Below are positions 27,266 to 39,500 of a DNA stretch of 64,000 nt, one piece after another. The stretch lies in contig NZ_JAHKQL010000003.1 in the NCBI RefSeq assembly GCF_018861005.1, positions 1-64,000 of the forward strand, in the 5' to 3' direction. Under the pieces are notes generated by a model. That model saw only the letters and a program-made list of their open reading frames with translations, searched no databases and was not told the DNA's origin. The stretch comes from Polaribacter vadi (lineage in GTDB: Bacteria; Bacteroidota; Bacteroidia; Flavobacteriales; Flavobacteriaceae). Position numbers and translations under genes: made by a program. Each line of letters starts with the position of its first letter. The first letter of the stretch is position 1.

Positions 27266-30200
27266 TTATTTTCTAATCAAACTAAAATTTCCAGTTCTAC
27301 TTTTTATTTGATCTTGTTGGTTGACTAATATTGCTCTAAACCAGTAGTTGTTAGAACTTAAAATGTTTCCATTATACGTACCATCCCAACCCAAATCATT
27401 AATAGTAAAGGTTGTAATTTGTTTACCATATCTGTTAAATATACTGATGGTACCTTCTTTATAATAACTTTTATTAATTCCTTTAATTTGCCAGTAATCA
27501 TTGTTTCCATCTGCATTTGGAGTAAAATAATCAGGAAAACTTATTAAGGAAATTTCAAAAGGCACACTACCACAATTATTTAAATCGTTAACCTCTAATA
27601 TATAATTCCCGCCTTCTAAATTTTCAAAATTAGGATCACTTTGATAATTAAATAAAACATTTAAATTATCATCTAAAAGTCTAAATTCATAATCTCCTAA
27701 TCCTAAATTAGAGGTGTTTATTTTAATAAAATTGTTTTCAGAATCGTCTTGTACTTCAATATCATTTATTGTGATTTTTGAAACAGAAGATTCTTTGATT
27801 AGAATTTCTTCTTTGTCAGAATCACATCCATAGATAGAGGTTGCTATAACATTGAAGGTGCCTCCTTTATATACAGTTGTGGAAAATGAATTGCCAACAA
27901 TATTATTATTTTCATCTCTCCAAGTGTAAGAATAATCAGAATTAGGGTTTTCTACTGTAATTTCTAACTGAGAGTTATTTGTGATACATATAATATCGTC
28001 TGAAATTAAATTTACAGTTGGTTTTTCTCTTACTATAAAATCGATAGTAGTTTCTTCAAAACAAATATCATAAGTAGGGTTTTCTAAACGAACTTTAATT
28101 GTTTGAGAAGATGTATAAAAAGGATTTGGTAAAGGACTAGGTAATGCATTATTATTCTCATCAAAATATTTTACTATCAAATTAGTTTGGGTGCCTATAA
28201 TTGTGCTTTCTATGTTGGAAGTATCAAAACCAATAATTCCATCAAAATCGTCATCACATTCTTCTTGTGGTAAAATAGGATTTGCAATTGGTACAGTATT
28301 TACTATAAAGTTAATCGTAGTTTCATCATAACATTTACCATCTAAATCTTTAGAGTATGTGTTTTCTATTTTAACAGTAATATTTTGAGTTTTTGTTATA
28401 AACGGATTTGGTAAAGGGCTTGATAATTGTGAACCATTTTCATCAAAATAAGTAACAGTAACATCTGTTTGACTACCTATAATTGTATTTTGAATTGTAG
28501 ATGTATCAAAAGAATAAAACCCATCTCTATCATTATCACATTCTGGATTTATAGTTACTGAATTTGCAATAGGTATGTTTTCTACATTTAAAGAAATATG
28601 AGCACCTAAACCTAAGCAGTCGTTATCAAATTTACTATCAACTCGAATGTAAATATTTTGTTGATTTGGGTAGCCAATATTTTGATAATTTGTTATATCA
28701 GTTATTGCATTTTCTTCAGCTAAAGCATCATCTTCATTTCTATAATAATTGATAATTAATAGTTGACCAGTTGGAAAAATATTTTCAATATCTGAAGTTA
28801 CTGAACTAAAATTGAAAGTAGCAATGCCATCAGTTGTATTTGTTCCATCATCACATTGATAAAATGAATTTAATAATGTTGCAGGAATTTGAGTCGTAGA
28901 AACAAAAAGATTTACTTCACTTACTCTATAACATCCATTTGAGTTTTCTACTCTAGCCCAAACTTTATCTACACTTACAATTTCGTTTTTATAGGTTGTA
29001 ACATCAGTTATTGAAACTCCATTATTTTCAGCATCTATTTTTTCTTCATAAAAAGTGATGGTATAATCATCGGAATTTGTAATAATTTCTTCTTTTACTT
29101 CATTTAAGTTGAAAAAGCTAAAGCCATTAATATCGGAATTGTCACATTGTTTTAGAGAAACAGGTGTGTTGATGTTTGGTGCTTCAAAAATTTCAATTTC
29201 TTTAGGTATTGTATAGCTAGTATTATCTAAGTGAACCACTTCTGCAGTAACATTATAAATGCCTGGACTAGAAAATTGATGATTTACATCAATATCAGTA
29301 GAAGTATTATTTGCGCCAGAACTTGGATCATCAAAATTCCAAACAACAGACTTTATTTCTGATTGATTGGTTAAACTAAGATTATTTGTTAAGTTACTAC
29401 AAGTATTATCATTGGTAATTTCGAAAGGAAGTATTGTTTTTGCTTCTCCATTTACTGTTATAAAAAAGTTAGCATCTGGTATTCCTAAATCAGAGGTTTT
29501 TTTAAATTCATTATAAGGAGGACAACCTCCATTATAAGATTTAAACCAAGAGATACCATTATCTACTTTTGTTCCTGCTGCAAAAGCTACAGCAGCACTA
29601 GATAAACTAGAGAGTTGTTTTACCTCAACTAGAATTTTTTTTACACTTGCATCAATAATTATTGGATTATCAAAATAAATAATTGATATATGAGCATTTT
29701 GAGGACTTCCAAATTTTGATAAACTTTGACTTTTCCCTATAAGTTTTGTTTCCGAAAAAGAATCAGGGAAATCATCATCAATTTCATAGATGTTAAATTC
29801 AATATTAGTATCCCATTCATTAGACTCTACTATACCAATTTGACCTGAATTAATAATATATTCTTCATTTTCAGTAATTCCAAAGTCTGATAAATTAAAA
29901 GTTTTTGACCAACTAACTCCACCCCAACTACATCCATAAATACCAGTTTCAAATACTTCATCACTAACATTAGAAGACAATGTTAAATTTGATTTTGTAT
30001 TAATTAGACTTCTTTTTTCTCCTGTAACATTAATAAAAAAATTAGCATTTGGTTTTGGACTATCTAATTTATCAGTTGTTGTCCAAGAATATTTTCTACA
30101 ACCGCTAAACCAAGAAACATCACTGTCTTGATTTGTACCTGCAATTAAAACTTTCTTATAATTAGAATTATAAATATCATCAGATTGTGAGATAGTAACT

Positions 30201-30613
30201 AAAATATTAGTAGCCTTTGATGGAATAACAATAGCTCTATTAAAATTAATGGTAATGATTTCTGGAGTACTCCCAATTTCAGGAGTTGTAACAGATCCTC
30301 CTCCAAGATATGTTGTATTTGAGTTTGGGAAATTATCATCAATACTAAAAACTCCTATGCTTATTCTTGCTCCATTGTATGAGTTGCTAATTGCAGTTTG
30401 TCCAGAAGTAATTATAAATTGATCTGTTTCAGAGATTCCAAATTCAGAAAGTGTAAATGTTCTAGCCCAAGACTCTTCATCATCACAAGATTCCCAATCA
30501 GTTTTTATTGGTGTATTCCCTACATTATGAGTAAGTGTAATTTGTGAGTTAATGTTTAAATAAAATAAAAAGCAAAAAATAAATAGAGGTAAAAGTCTTT
30601 TCATAGACTTCAA
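27266..30613 (-). CDS. Large secreted PKD-type protein with T9SS type B sorting domain
   Basis: A 1,115-residue secreted protein with a signal peptide ending YLNINSQ (a start three codons in, at 30604, is equally possible). Two similar N-terminal segments (about 25-200 and 210-390) each hold a block on the pattern TFTLSEFGISETDQFII / TFNLSDFGITENEEYII. A PKD-like domain (VVWNFDDPSSG) follows near 425, then several repeats with ADPILPQEECDDDFDG-like blocks (QCDD/ECDN/ECDD, D-x-F-D). The C-terminal 85 residues are the gliding-motility-associated type B sorting domain (YFTPNADGNNDYWQIKG, FNRYGKQI, GWDGTYNG). Its substrate or partner is unknown. Its upstream flank is a comM 3'-end remnant. Confidence 0.82.
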   Translation of the reverse strand: MKSMKRLLPLFIFCFLFYLNINSQITLTHNVGNTPIKTDWESCDDEESWARTFTLSEFGISETDQFIITSGQTAISNSYNGARISIGVFSIDDNFPNSNTTYLGGGSVTTPEIGSTPEIITINFNRAIVIPSKATNILVTISQSDDIYNSNYKKVLIAGTNQDSDVSWFSGCRKYSWTTTDKLDSPKPNANFFINVTGEKRSLINTKSNLTLSSNVSDEVFETGIYGCSWGGVSWSKTFNLSDFGITENEEYIINSGQIGIVESNEWDTNIEFNIYEIDDDFPDSFSETKLIGKSQSLSKFGSPQNAHISIIYFDNPIIIDASVKKILVEVKQLSSLSSAAVAFAAGTKVDNGISWFKSYNGGCPPYNEFKKTSDLGIPDANFFITVNGEAKTILPFEITNDNTCSNLTNNLSLTNQSEIKSVVWNFDDPSSGANNTSTDIDVNHQFSSPGIYNVTAEVVHLDNTSYTIPKEIEIFEAPNINTPVSLKQCDNSDINGFSFFNLNEVKEEIITNSDDYTITFYEEKIDAENNGVSITDVTTYKNEIVSVDKVWARVENSNGCYRVSEVNLFVSTTQIPATLLNSFYQCDDGTNTTDGIATFNFSSVTSDIENIFPTGQLLIINYYRNEDDALAEENAITDITNYQNIGYPNQQNIYIRVDSKFDNDCLGLGAHISLNVENIPIANSVTINPECDNDRDGFYSFDTSTIQNTIIGSQTDVTVTYFDENGSQLSSPLPNPFITKTQNITVKIENTYSKDLDGKCYDETTINFIVNTVPIANPILPQEECDDDFDGIIGFDTSNIESTIIGTQTNLIVKYFDENNNALPSPLPNPFYTSSQTIKVRLENPTYDICFEETTIDFIVREKPTVNLISDDIICITNNSQLEITVENPNSDYSYTWRDENNNIVGNSFSTTVYKGGTFNVIATSIYGCDSDKEEILIKESSVSKITINDIEVQDDSENNFIKINTSNLGLGDYEFRLLDDNLNVLFNYQSDPNFENLEGGNYILEVNDLNNCGSVPFEISLISFPDYFTPNADGNNDYWQIKGINKSYYKEGTISIFNRYGKQITTFTINDLGWDGTYNGNILSSNNYWFRAILVNQQDQIKSRTGNFSLIRK

Positions 30614-30625
30614 AAATATGAAAAA

Positions 30626-30688
30626 TTACCTCAACCAACCATCTCTGTCTAAACTTCTGTATTGAATTGCTTCTGCAATATAATTACG
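30626..30688 (-). pseudogene. Diverged remnant of the comM 3' end
   Basis: The minus strand reads IAEAIQYRSLDRDGWL-Arg-stop, matching the last codons of comM at 45147-45848 (same 16 residues, then Gly-stop). Within those 16 codons the differences are all synonymous (GCT/GCA, CAG/CAA, TAT/TAC, GAT/GAC, CTA/TTG). Homology stops about two codons further upstream. This piece therefore diverged inside a functional comM allele, not as a decaying duplicate. Confidence 0.85.
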
Positions 30689-30708
30689 GAATTTGTATCT
30701 GTTATTAT

Positions 30709-32265
30709 CTAAATTTTGATAATCTTTTTTGTCTGAATTCCTTTATCAGAGATAACTCTTAAAAAATATATTCCTTGAGTTTTATTTTCAAAATTAATGG
30801 TCATTTTATTTTGATTACTTTTTTTTGAATAAACGATTTTACCATTTATATCAAAGATGACAACCTGTTTTAAGAATCCTTCTTTTAAACTCACTTTTAA
30901 TAGATTTACAACAGGATTAGGAGCAATTGAAATAGTATCTAAAAAGAAATTATTTTCTATTGATAACACTTCATTATTTAAATAATAAGCTTCAAAATCT
31001 GATAAAACTAATGTATTACCACTGTTATCTGTTACATCATTTTCATTTTTTAACTGTAAAGAAACAAGTCCTATTTCTGAATTTATATCTGAAATATTTA
31101 CTTTGAATTGCGTCTTTGATAATGGTTCTACAGAAGAAATTGCTAAAGCATTTGCTGCTGCTCCTTTTAGCTTAAAATCAGTTTTATCAACGTTTAAAAC
31201 ATCTTCATTAAAATCAACAATAAACCACCAGGAGTCAGCATTTGTATCTACAGAAACAGTATGTATTAAAGGTTTATTAATATCGTAAATTATCGCTAGT
31301 TTATTTGAAATTTCATTTTGATTATTATCTTCATCTATAGTTGAACTCTCTTTAACTTGCGCTGATAAAAGACCTTGAGAAAGAGGAATAATTTCTACTT
31401 TAAAGTTTTTTGAATCTATTTTAGTGAAAGAAGAAATAATTGCATTTTCTATAATAAAATCAGATGCATCAAAGCCTATTATGTTATTAGAAAAAGAAAT
31501 GTTTAATGGAATTGGAACTATATTTAAATTACTAGCGTTAGAAATAGTAACTGTTGTTGGGTTTTCATTTACAGTAGAAGTAACTGTAACTTCATACGTT
31601 GTTAAAACTGCTTCGTTTTCTGATAAAACTTTGTAAATAATTGGATTCCTAAAATCTTTAGTTGAATTGCCTGACTCTTGTAAAATAGCATCCACAAAAA
31701 CTTTTGAACGAATACTTGAATTATAAACAGGAATTAATGTACTCAAATTTGTGTCTTTTGGCAACACAATATTTATTTTATCAGAAGAAATATCTTTACT
31801 TAGAGCAGTTATTCCTAAAAAATTAAAAGAACTAAAAACAGCTTTATCACTTAATGCAGGACTTGCAATACTATAGGATTGAAAAATTCCACCAACATTA
31901 CCATCAAGAGCAAAAGTTTCATTTTTATCAATATTTACAACTACATCTTTAGCGCTATCATATATTTTAAAGTTGATAATTTCATTATTCGTATTTGCAT
32001 AAACCGATAAATAAGCCACATATTTACTTACATTAGCTTCATAAATAACATTAGAAACACCTCTTATTTCTCCATTTACAAAAGCTGCAACTTTGTCGTT
32101 TGTAGCTGTTAAGGTTTTACCATCTATATTTAAAAAGGTAGTAAATGTCATACTATATTGATAATTGGATGTGTTTACAGTCCAATTTGGGTCTTGAGCA
32201 TTTAAATTTTGGACCCAAAAACTAGTGAATGCTATGCACAAAATTTTATAGATAATTGTTTTCAT
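30709..32265 (-). CDS. T9SS-secreted protein with shared N-terminal WSVN-type domain
   Basis: A 518-residue protein: a signal peptide ending NLNAQ; a domain of about 120 residues (PNWTVNTSNYQYSMTF, VAAFVNGEIRGVSN, NFKIYDSAKD); a segment beginning FNFLGITALSKDI that resembles Ig-like repeats in surface proteins; bacterial Ig-type regions; and a T9SS type A sorting domain (IAPNPVVNLLKVSL to GIYFLRVISDKG). It is paralogous over its first ~400 residues to the gene just upstream, which ends 3 bp before this ATG, so the two are likely coupled. A related WSVE-type domain occurs in the 2,854-residue neighbour. Confidence 0.75.
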   Translation of the reverse strand: MKTIIYKILCIAFTSFWVQNLNAQDPNWTVNTSNYQYSMTFTTFLNIDGKTLTATNDKVAAFVNGEIRGVSNVIYEANVSKYVAYLSVYANTNNEIINFKIYDSAKDVVVNIDKNETFALDGNVGGIFQSYSIASPALSDKAVFSSFNFLGITALSKDISSDKINIVLPKDTNLSTLIPVYNSSIRSKVFVDAILQESGNSTKDFRNPIIYKVLSENEAVLTTYEVTVTSTVNENPTTVTISNASNLNIVPIPLNISFSNNIIGFDASDFIIENAIISSFTKIDSKNFKVEIIPLSQGLLSAQVKESSTIDEDNNQNEISNKLAIIYDINKPLIHTVSVDTNADSWWFIVDFNEDVLNVDKTDFKLKGAAANALAISSVEPLSKTQFKVNISDINSEIGLVSLQLKNENDVTDNSGNTLVLSDFEAYYLNNEVLSIENNFFLDTISIAPNPVVNLLKVSLKEGFLKQVVIFDINGKIVYSKKSNQNKMTINFENKTQGIYFLRVISDKGIQTKKIIKI

Positions 32266-32268
32266 ACC

Positions 32269-33561
32269 TTAGTTTTGATGTGGGTTAATAGCAGAGTTTA
32301 GTAATACATTAGAAGCCTTGTCTTTAATCGAATTAGTCCCTTTTATGTTTAGTGAAACTGCACCTTTAATATCATCTATATTCGTAATTGTGACTATATA
32401 TTTTGAATCAGTTTCTTTGGTTAACGCAATCTCAGAATCAGAAACACTTTCAAAATCGGTTACAGATACATTTTCTACAGCTTCACTAAAAATTACAATG
32501 AACTCCAAAGTATCGTTATCAGTTATTTCATCTATTGGATTATTTCTTTTGGTGGATAATACATAAGGATTTACAATATCATAATTGAATACTAATTTGT
32601 TGGAGGCTAAATTTCCAACATCACCAGTATTTTGAACTGAATTTTCAGGAAGTTCTATTGAAAATTCTCCTTGCTGAATAGGAACAATTTGAATTGAATA
32701 ATTTAAATCGTTGTTTTTTTCTACGGATAATACAATAGCATTTGTTACAGAAATAGTTTCTTTTAAAAGATTGGTAAGTGGAGTACTAGTCTCTAAATTT
32801 ATAAGCAGTGGTGCTTTGTTTACAAAAAGTCCAAAATCACTTGTTAAAACAATTTCTGGAGGATTTGAACTTTCTGTTTCTATTGTAACATTAACTTCAT
32901 ATGCTATAAGTTTAGATTCGTCTTCTGATAAAACTTTATAGATTACTGGATTTGTAAAATCTTGTTTTGAAACTCCAGAGGTTTGTTTTTCATTATCAAC
33001 CAAAAATGAAGCGCCATCACTTAAAGAAAAATCAACAATTAAATTTGTTAAATTTGTTTCAAAAGGTAAAACAATATCAATCTTGTTATTTGTGATCGTT
33101 TGAGAAGTACTTGTAACTCCAGAAAAAGCAAACGAGTTTAAAATAGCCCCAGCATTTAATGCGGGTTTTGCAATACTAAAAGATTGTAAAATTCCACCAA
33201 TATTACCATCAATAATAAAGTCTTGAGTTTTAACAACATCAATTACATTATCATTTGTACTGTCATAGATTTTAAAAGAAATGGTCTCATTATCGGTATT
33301 TGCAAACACAGATAAATAGGAAACATACTTATTTAAACTAGCTACATATTCTACACTAGAAACTCCTCTTATTTCATCATTTACAATAGCAGCAACTGTA
33401 TCATCTAAAGATGTAAGAGTTCTGCCGTCAATATTTAAAAAGGATGTAAACGTCATACTATATTGATAACTAGCAGTATTTACAGACCAATTAGGATTTT
33501 GAGCTTTTATGTTTAATGTGATTAAACATAAGAATAGAAAAATAAAATAGCTTTTAATCAT
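32269..33561 (-). CDS. Paralogue of the downstream T9SS protein, lacking the sorting domain
   Basis: A 430-residue protein with a signal peptide ending NIKAQ and the same N-terminal domain (PNWSVNTASYQYSMTF, VAAIVNDEIRGVSS, SFKIYDSTND) and Ig-like segments as the 518-residue neighbour. It ends (SAINPHQN) where the neighbour continues into its T9SS sorting domain, so it lacks any export signal beyond Sec. It may stay in the periplasm, be carried by a partner, or be a truncated copy. It lies 1 bp after the giant LamG gene and 3 bp before the paralogue. Confidence 0.7.
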   Translation of the reverse strand: MIKSYFIFLFLCLITLNIKAQNPNWSVNTASYQYSMTFTSFLNIDGRTLTSLDDTVAAIVNDEIRGVSSVEYVASLNKYVSYLSVFANTDNETISFKIYDSTNDNVIDVVKTQDFIIDGNIGGILQSFSIAKPALNAGAILNSFAFSGVTSTSQTITNNKIDIVLPFETNLTNLIVDFSLSDGASFLVDNEKQTSGVSKQDFTNPVIYKVLSEDESKLIAYEVNVTIETESSNPPEIVLTSDFGLFVNKAPLLINLETSTPLTNLLKETISVTNAIVLSVEKNNDLNYSIQIVPIQQGEFSIELPENSVQNTGDVGNLASNKLVFNYDIVNPYVLSTKRNNPIDEITDNDTLEFIVIFSEAVENVSVTDFESVSDSEIALTKETDSKYIVTITNIDDIKGAVSLNIKGTNSIKDKASNVLLNSAINPHQN

Positions 33562-33562
33562 C

Positions 33563-36500
33563 TTATTTTTTAACTATTTTCTTAATAATACTCTTTCCAT
33601 TAGAAGCGCTTAACTTCATTAAATAAACTCCTTTTGCTAAATTAGAAGTATCTACAGTAGTAATATCTTTATTGGTAGAAATTGTATTTACACGCATACC
33701 AATTGTATTAAATATTTCTATTTTAGTAACCTTGTCTGTTTGTAAAGAAGCGTTTATAATCAGACTATTTGAAAACGGATTTGGATACACAACAACATTA
33801 CTTAAAAACACATCTTCAGTTGATAAACTCTTTGCATTTAATACCACTGGGTTTTTAAGGTTACCAAATACTTTATTGTTTTCAAAAACAAAACTAGTAG
33901 TAACATCGACTTCAGTATTTCCATCAGAAATTATAAACTTTAAAGCATCATTTGTATTACTGAAAACAGCAATAAAACTCATTCTTTTCTCATTCAAAGT
34001 AACAATTGGAGATGTTCCTCTTAAAACACCTTCAGCATCATATACTAAAATTGTATTAAACTTACTATTGGCTATAACTTCTGCAACAACACTCATATTT
34101 ACACTGTATTTTGCAAACTGAGCAATTGTTTCTGATGAATGCTCTTGACCTGTTGTGTTTGATTTTTGTTGGTGATTAGAGTTTGGATAGTTCAATGTCT
34201 GTGCAACTCCAGATTTTATCATATACCCTATATTAGATTGCATATAATTAAGTGTGCCACTCCAACCAGAATTTGAATCGTAAATTGCAAAATTGTACTG
34301 ATCTTTTATAACATCACCATCTGTGGGATTATAATTAGCAAGTGCTTCTTCTAAACTTATATTTCTGTGAATTGGGTATGCCAACCAGTTCCAACCTTCA
34401 TTAATTACAATATGAACATTTGCTTCATCTACATCATTCCCAATTAATTTTAATAAATTTTCATTGGCTAGTTTTACTTTATACATTTTGGTGTTTTCTA
34501 AAGTAGTTAAAGAACCAAACCAATCGTTATTTTCGTAACGTGTAAATTCATTTTGAGATTTAATTTGATCATCGTCTTCTAAAATTAGCCCATCAAAAGT
34601 TGATTTGATATTTACAAAATTATCGTGTTCAACAAAGAAAGAAGCCCAAGTCCAACCTTTATTTAATAAAGTAGTTTGCTCGGAAAATTGAGCTCCAGAA
34701 AACACAACAGGTATTGTTTTTGACCCTAATACTTCATTCTGTAAAAAGAGTGTGTTTGTTGAACTATTAACTGCTGCTATTAATACTTTTCCGTTTAAAG
34801 CATCCCAAATTTTAAAGGTTACTTCTTCACCACTTGTAACATTGCTGTATGCAGTTAAGTACACAAAATAGCTATCAAAAGCATCATCATATTGTAAATA
34901 AGCTTCTCCTCTAGGTGTATCATTTACAAAAGCACCAACTTTAGTGAATTGATCTCTAGAAAATATTTCATTAATTTTAATTTTCCCAATAATATTCATA
35001 GTATTGGAATAATCAGGAGCTTCTACAGACCAATCAGGAGCAGGTGTTATCACTCTTAATGATAAAGTTAATCTATCATTAAATCCAGATGCAGTTTCTA
35101 AATAGATATCTGCATTATAAATACCCATTGATAATTCTTCATCAATTCTAAAAATAACTTGCTTTGTGGTATTTGGGGCTACAGAACCATCAATATTATC
35201 AGCACTTATCCAAGTTGGCAAACCACTAATTGAATAGGTATGATTGCTACCCCCTTTATTCACAATATCCATTGTAAAAGAATAGACTTCGTTTACAATT
35301 TTTTCAGTTACAATTTCTTTAGTTTGGTTTTGTGTAAACCATTCTATTTCTTGCTTACTTACTAATGCTGACCAAGTTATTGGAGATAATTGCTCGTTAA
35401 AATGGGTGTCATTCATTCTAGAAACAGAGAAATCTAAAATTTGACTTTCAAAAAGCGACCATTCTTCTTCTGTTAATGTTGGTGTAATAATCATTTGATC
35501 ACCATTAATAACAGTAGAAAAAGGAATGTTTGTAAACTTTAATTTCGGTTTTAATGGTGGTGAATCTTGGGTGTAATTTTGTGTTGATGCTGCACTTAAT
35601 ATTGAAAATGAACTACTAACTGTATTATTTACAAATAAATGATTGTATTTAGGTCCTTTTGTAGTGTTGCCGTCTTCTTGATTAAAATCTGTATATAATA
35701 GTAAACCTTCAGAATCTCGTTCAATTTCAAAATAACGATCTCTTTTAATTTGTTGTAAACTCCTTGCAGTATTCCACAAACGAATTTCATCTAAATTTCC
35801 TGTAAAATGATTGTCAATGGATTCATTTAAATCAAAATCTTCAAATAATCTTGCTCCAATTATAATCCTATTTCCAGAAACACCACCAATATTTACAGAA
35901 GAAACAGAACTAGTTTCTAAAGCATTTACATAGGTATTTAAAGAGCCACCTCTTTTTAGAACCAAAGCAATATGATGCCAAGTATCATCTGCAACAGATA
36001 CATTTGTTAAGTTGTAAGAAATGTTTTCTGACAATAATTCAAGATTACCATCGGCTTTCATGTTTATAGACCATTTATTTCTAAAACCATTGGATTGTTC
36101 TGATTCATCATCATTTCCTCTACCATTAGAAAAAATAGTTCCCACACTTGCTGTGGCAGTTTTTATCCAGAAAGAAAGTGTTATATCTTCTACTTCAGTT
36201 AGTTGTACAAAGCCTACATTTTCTAAAGATAGATAAGTATTGTTTTCAAAAGCATACCCAGTTCCTTTTGGTTTAATAGCCCAATCTAAATTTACAATTG
36301 CGTTTCTACTTTTAGCTTTATCAATACCAACTTTACCATTTCCTTCATCTAAAATCCAGTAGCCTAATAAATTTAATTCTCTACCTGTTAACGTTTTGTC
36401 TTTTGCTACTGTTGCTTGCGCTGGTGTAAAAGTTTTTGACCAAAAACGAAGATCATGAATGCTTCCTTTCACATTGTTACCACCAATAAAAATTGAACTG

Positions 36501-39500
36501 TTAGAATTGAAGTCTAAATCACTTGTTAAATTTGTATTACCAGTTAGTGCTAATTCAGCTCCGTTTTCAAAAATTAATAATTGAGGATTTGCTCCTGTTT
36601 GATATACTAATGAATAGAAATTATATTGAGAAGAATCTATAGTTGCTTTTACTGATTTTCCGCCTAAACTAAATGTAAGTTCGCTACCATTTAAACTAGC
36701 ATTAATTCCGTTTTCTTGTGAAATTAATGTGCCAGGTGTTGCAAGTGTTGTTGCATTTTTAAACCAAAACTGTAAGGTAAAAGAACCATTTGGCAATATT
36801 TGATTTGGCAATTCAATTTGATTTGCTCCACCATCTAAAAATACAGAAACACTATGATCTATTTCTTGCTGATTGCTTAAACCTGTTACTTTAATATTTG
36901 TAGCTCCGCCTTTAAAAATATCTTCATTATATCGTAAAGAAATATCTTCTCCAACATCTAAAATACCATCAGAAGGTTGTGGTGTACCAAATTGAATAGG
37001 TGCATTTAAATTGATAACCCCTGTAACAATATCAGATTCAAAGGTTACATCAGCAGTACAATAAGAAACTGCTTTAAATTCGTAGTTACCATCTGGTATT
37101 TTTTCACCAATAATATTCCAGTTATAGGTAAATTCTGCATCTGAATCCTCTATAACTATATCATCAGCATTGCCACCGTCAGTAATTTTGAATTCTTCTG
37201 TTCCATAATAGGTTTTAAACTTTATCCAATTCGCAGAACTAGCATTTCTATATTGCAATTCTATTTTTTTAAAACTTGCAAAATTGGTATTAAAATCTGT
37301 AAATGTAATTGGTAATGTATTTGTAGTTATGGTACCCACTGCATCTTTAGAATACGCTTCCGTTCTATTAAAAATAAAATTATTTTGTGGTGCAGAAACA
37401 GTTACTTCAGAACAAGAAGGTTTAAACTCAACAGAAACATCTATAAAAGTATCAGAATCAGTAAGACCATCACAAGGACTTTTTAAATACACTCTAATAT
37501 TATCATACTTAAAAGTGCTTGATGCCGATGTTTTATATACTTCAAAAGGAAATTCTATGGTTTCATTAAAAGGAATATATACATTTACACCATTGGTTTC
37601 TATATTTGTGGTTGCACCGTTTAAAGTTAGGGCATCTACTTCTATAATGTATTCTAAATCTGATTTTGTTACACTCGTGTTTTTTAATATTAAATTAAAC
37701 AAAGCACCACTATTTTCTGGAATGTCTGTTAATGTTGTTACGCCTTCTACACCTATTTCTGATTGATATACAGCAACTGTACCTGCATTCAATTCTTCGC
37801 CACCAGTACCTACCAAAGCTTCATCAAAACCTATATTGTTATAATAGTTAGAAATAGTTACTTTTTCATTAGGGCAAGAAGTTGCACCACCTTTTGTTAT
37901 AAAAATTGGTCCAAAACCGTCAAATAAATTTACAATATCTATGGCTAAAAAATTATCTTCATCATTATCTTTTAAAGTATAGGAAATAGTTGCTGTTAAA
38001 TCTTCATCTGTAGAAAAACCTGTTTCATCTACAAGAGAAGAAGTACCAGTTATACTACCTACGGCTCCTACATCATTAAGAAGCAAACCCAGTTGCCCTA
38101 TAAATTCAGTAGACATATCTATTGTTTTTGTGTAGCTTTTTGATGTGATTATAGAAGTACTAACAGAAGAAGTAAACTCACCAACACCAGCATCTATACT
38201 TATATTTGATTGAAAATTATCAGTAAATAAATTATTTAAAGTAACTTGATGAGAATCAAATTCCGTTAAGTCATATTCTTGTTGTAGTATAAATGGTAAG
38301 TCCATTAATTCAGTTAATCTTGCTTGTCTTTCTATATTTTTTATTTCAATGTCTGTAGTTAATTTAGCTTCTAAAGTTTCTCTTTCTTTTAAAGCTAAAT
38401 ATTTATCTCTTTCATTATTTTGAATTATTTTTTGCCATGAATCTACCTGATCTAAATAGAATTGTCTAGTTTTTGGTGCTTCTGGGTCTGTAGATGTTGT
38501 TGCTACAGTTTCTGGTGCTGTATTTCCTTTAGTTATTAAATTAGGTATTAAGGTTTCTATAATATGCCTTTGTGTGTAGATAAAGAAAGTATTTGTAGGT
38601 TGCTCTGCAACAAAGTAATCTTCTTTAAAACTAATATAAAGGTCGTTACCATTTGCATCTTTAACAAGAATATAAGGAACTTCTGTATTCTCTTTTAAGG
38701 TAGGTATCGTTGTTGTGATAAATGTTTTATTACAAATTCCATAATATTCATTTTTAGCATTCCCGATATAAATATCTGCATCTGCTCCTACATCGTTTGG
38801 GTCATCACTAGTTGATATTGTTTTATTAAATTCATAGGTTTCTGTAGAAGAACCATCTTCATTTAATTGTTGTGTTTTCGAAAAGTTAGTATCAGCAGTA
38901 CCTATGGCGCTAACTGCTAAACCAACAGTGAAAAAAGGAGTCCCAGCATTACTTTCAAATGTAGGACCAACGCTAACGAATAATCCACCTCCTACAGAAC
39001 CTTCTTCTGATGAACTATTTGACTTTTGAAAAGAGATTGTAGTCCCTTTTTCTATAGTTGCAAAACTATTAGAGCCTGGTGGATCTCTTAAAATAATGTC
39101 TGGTACTTCTGGAGCTACTGTTACAAAAATTGTACCTTCTGGTTCTATTGCACCAACAACGATACCTTTAGTTCTTACATCTTCTATATTTGAGATATTT
39201 ACAGATGTATCATCATCAAGAATGTATGCTATGGAGATAGTATTTGAGAACCCAGCATCTACAGAAGGATTTGGTTTAGCTGCTTGAAAAGTATATAGAT
39301 ATTGTGCTACGTCACCTTGTCTCGCAAATTTTATACGTGGATCTCCAGCAGGCGCTAAATTATTATTAATATTAAATCTACCTTCATTATAATATTCTTT
39401 AGTTTCTTCATTTGCAACATCATCTTTGTTTATATAGTTTTGAGTTACCTCAAAAACCATAGAATAATCATTATTTTGTAAATATAATGGCACCTCCAAA

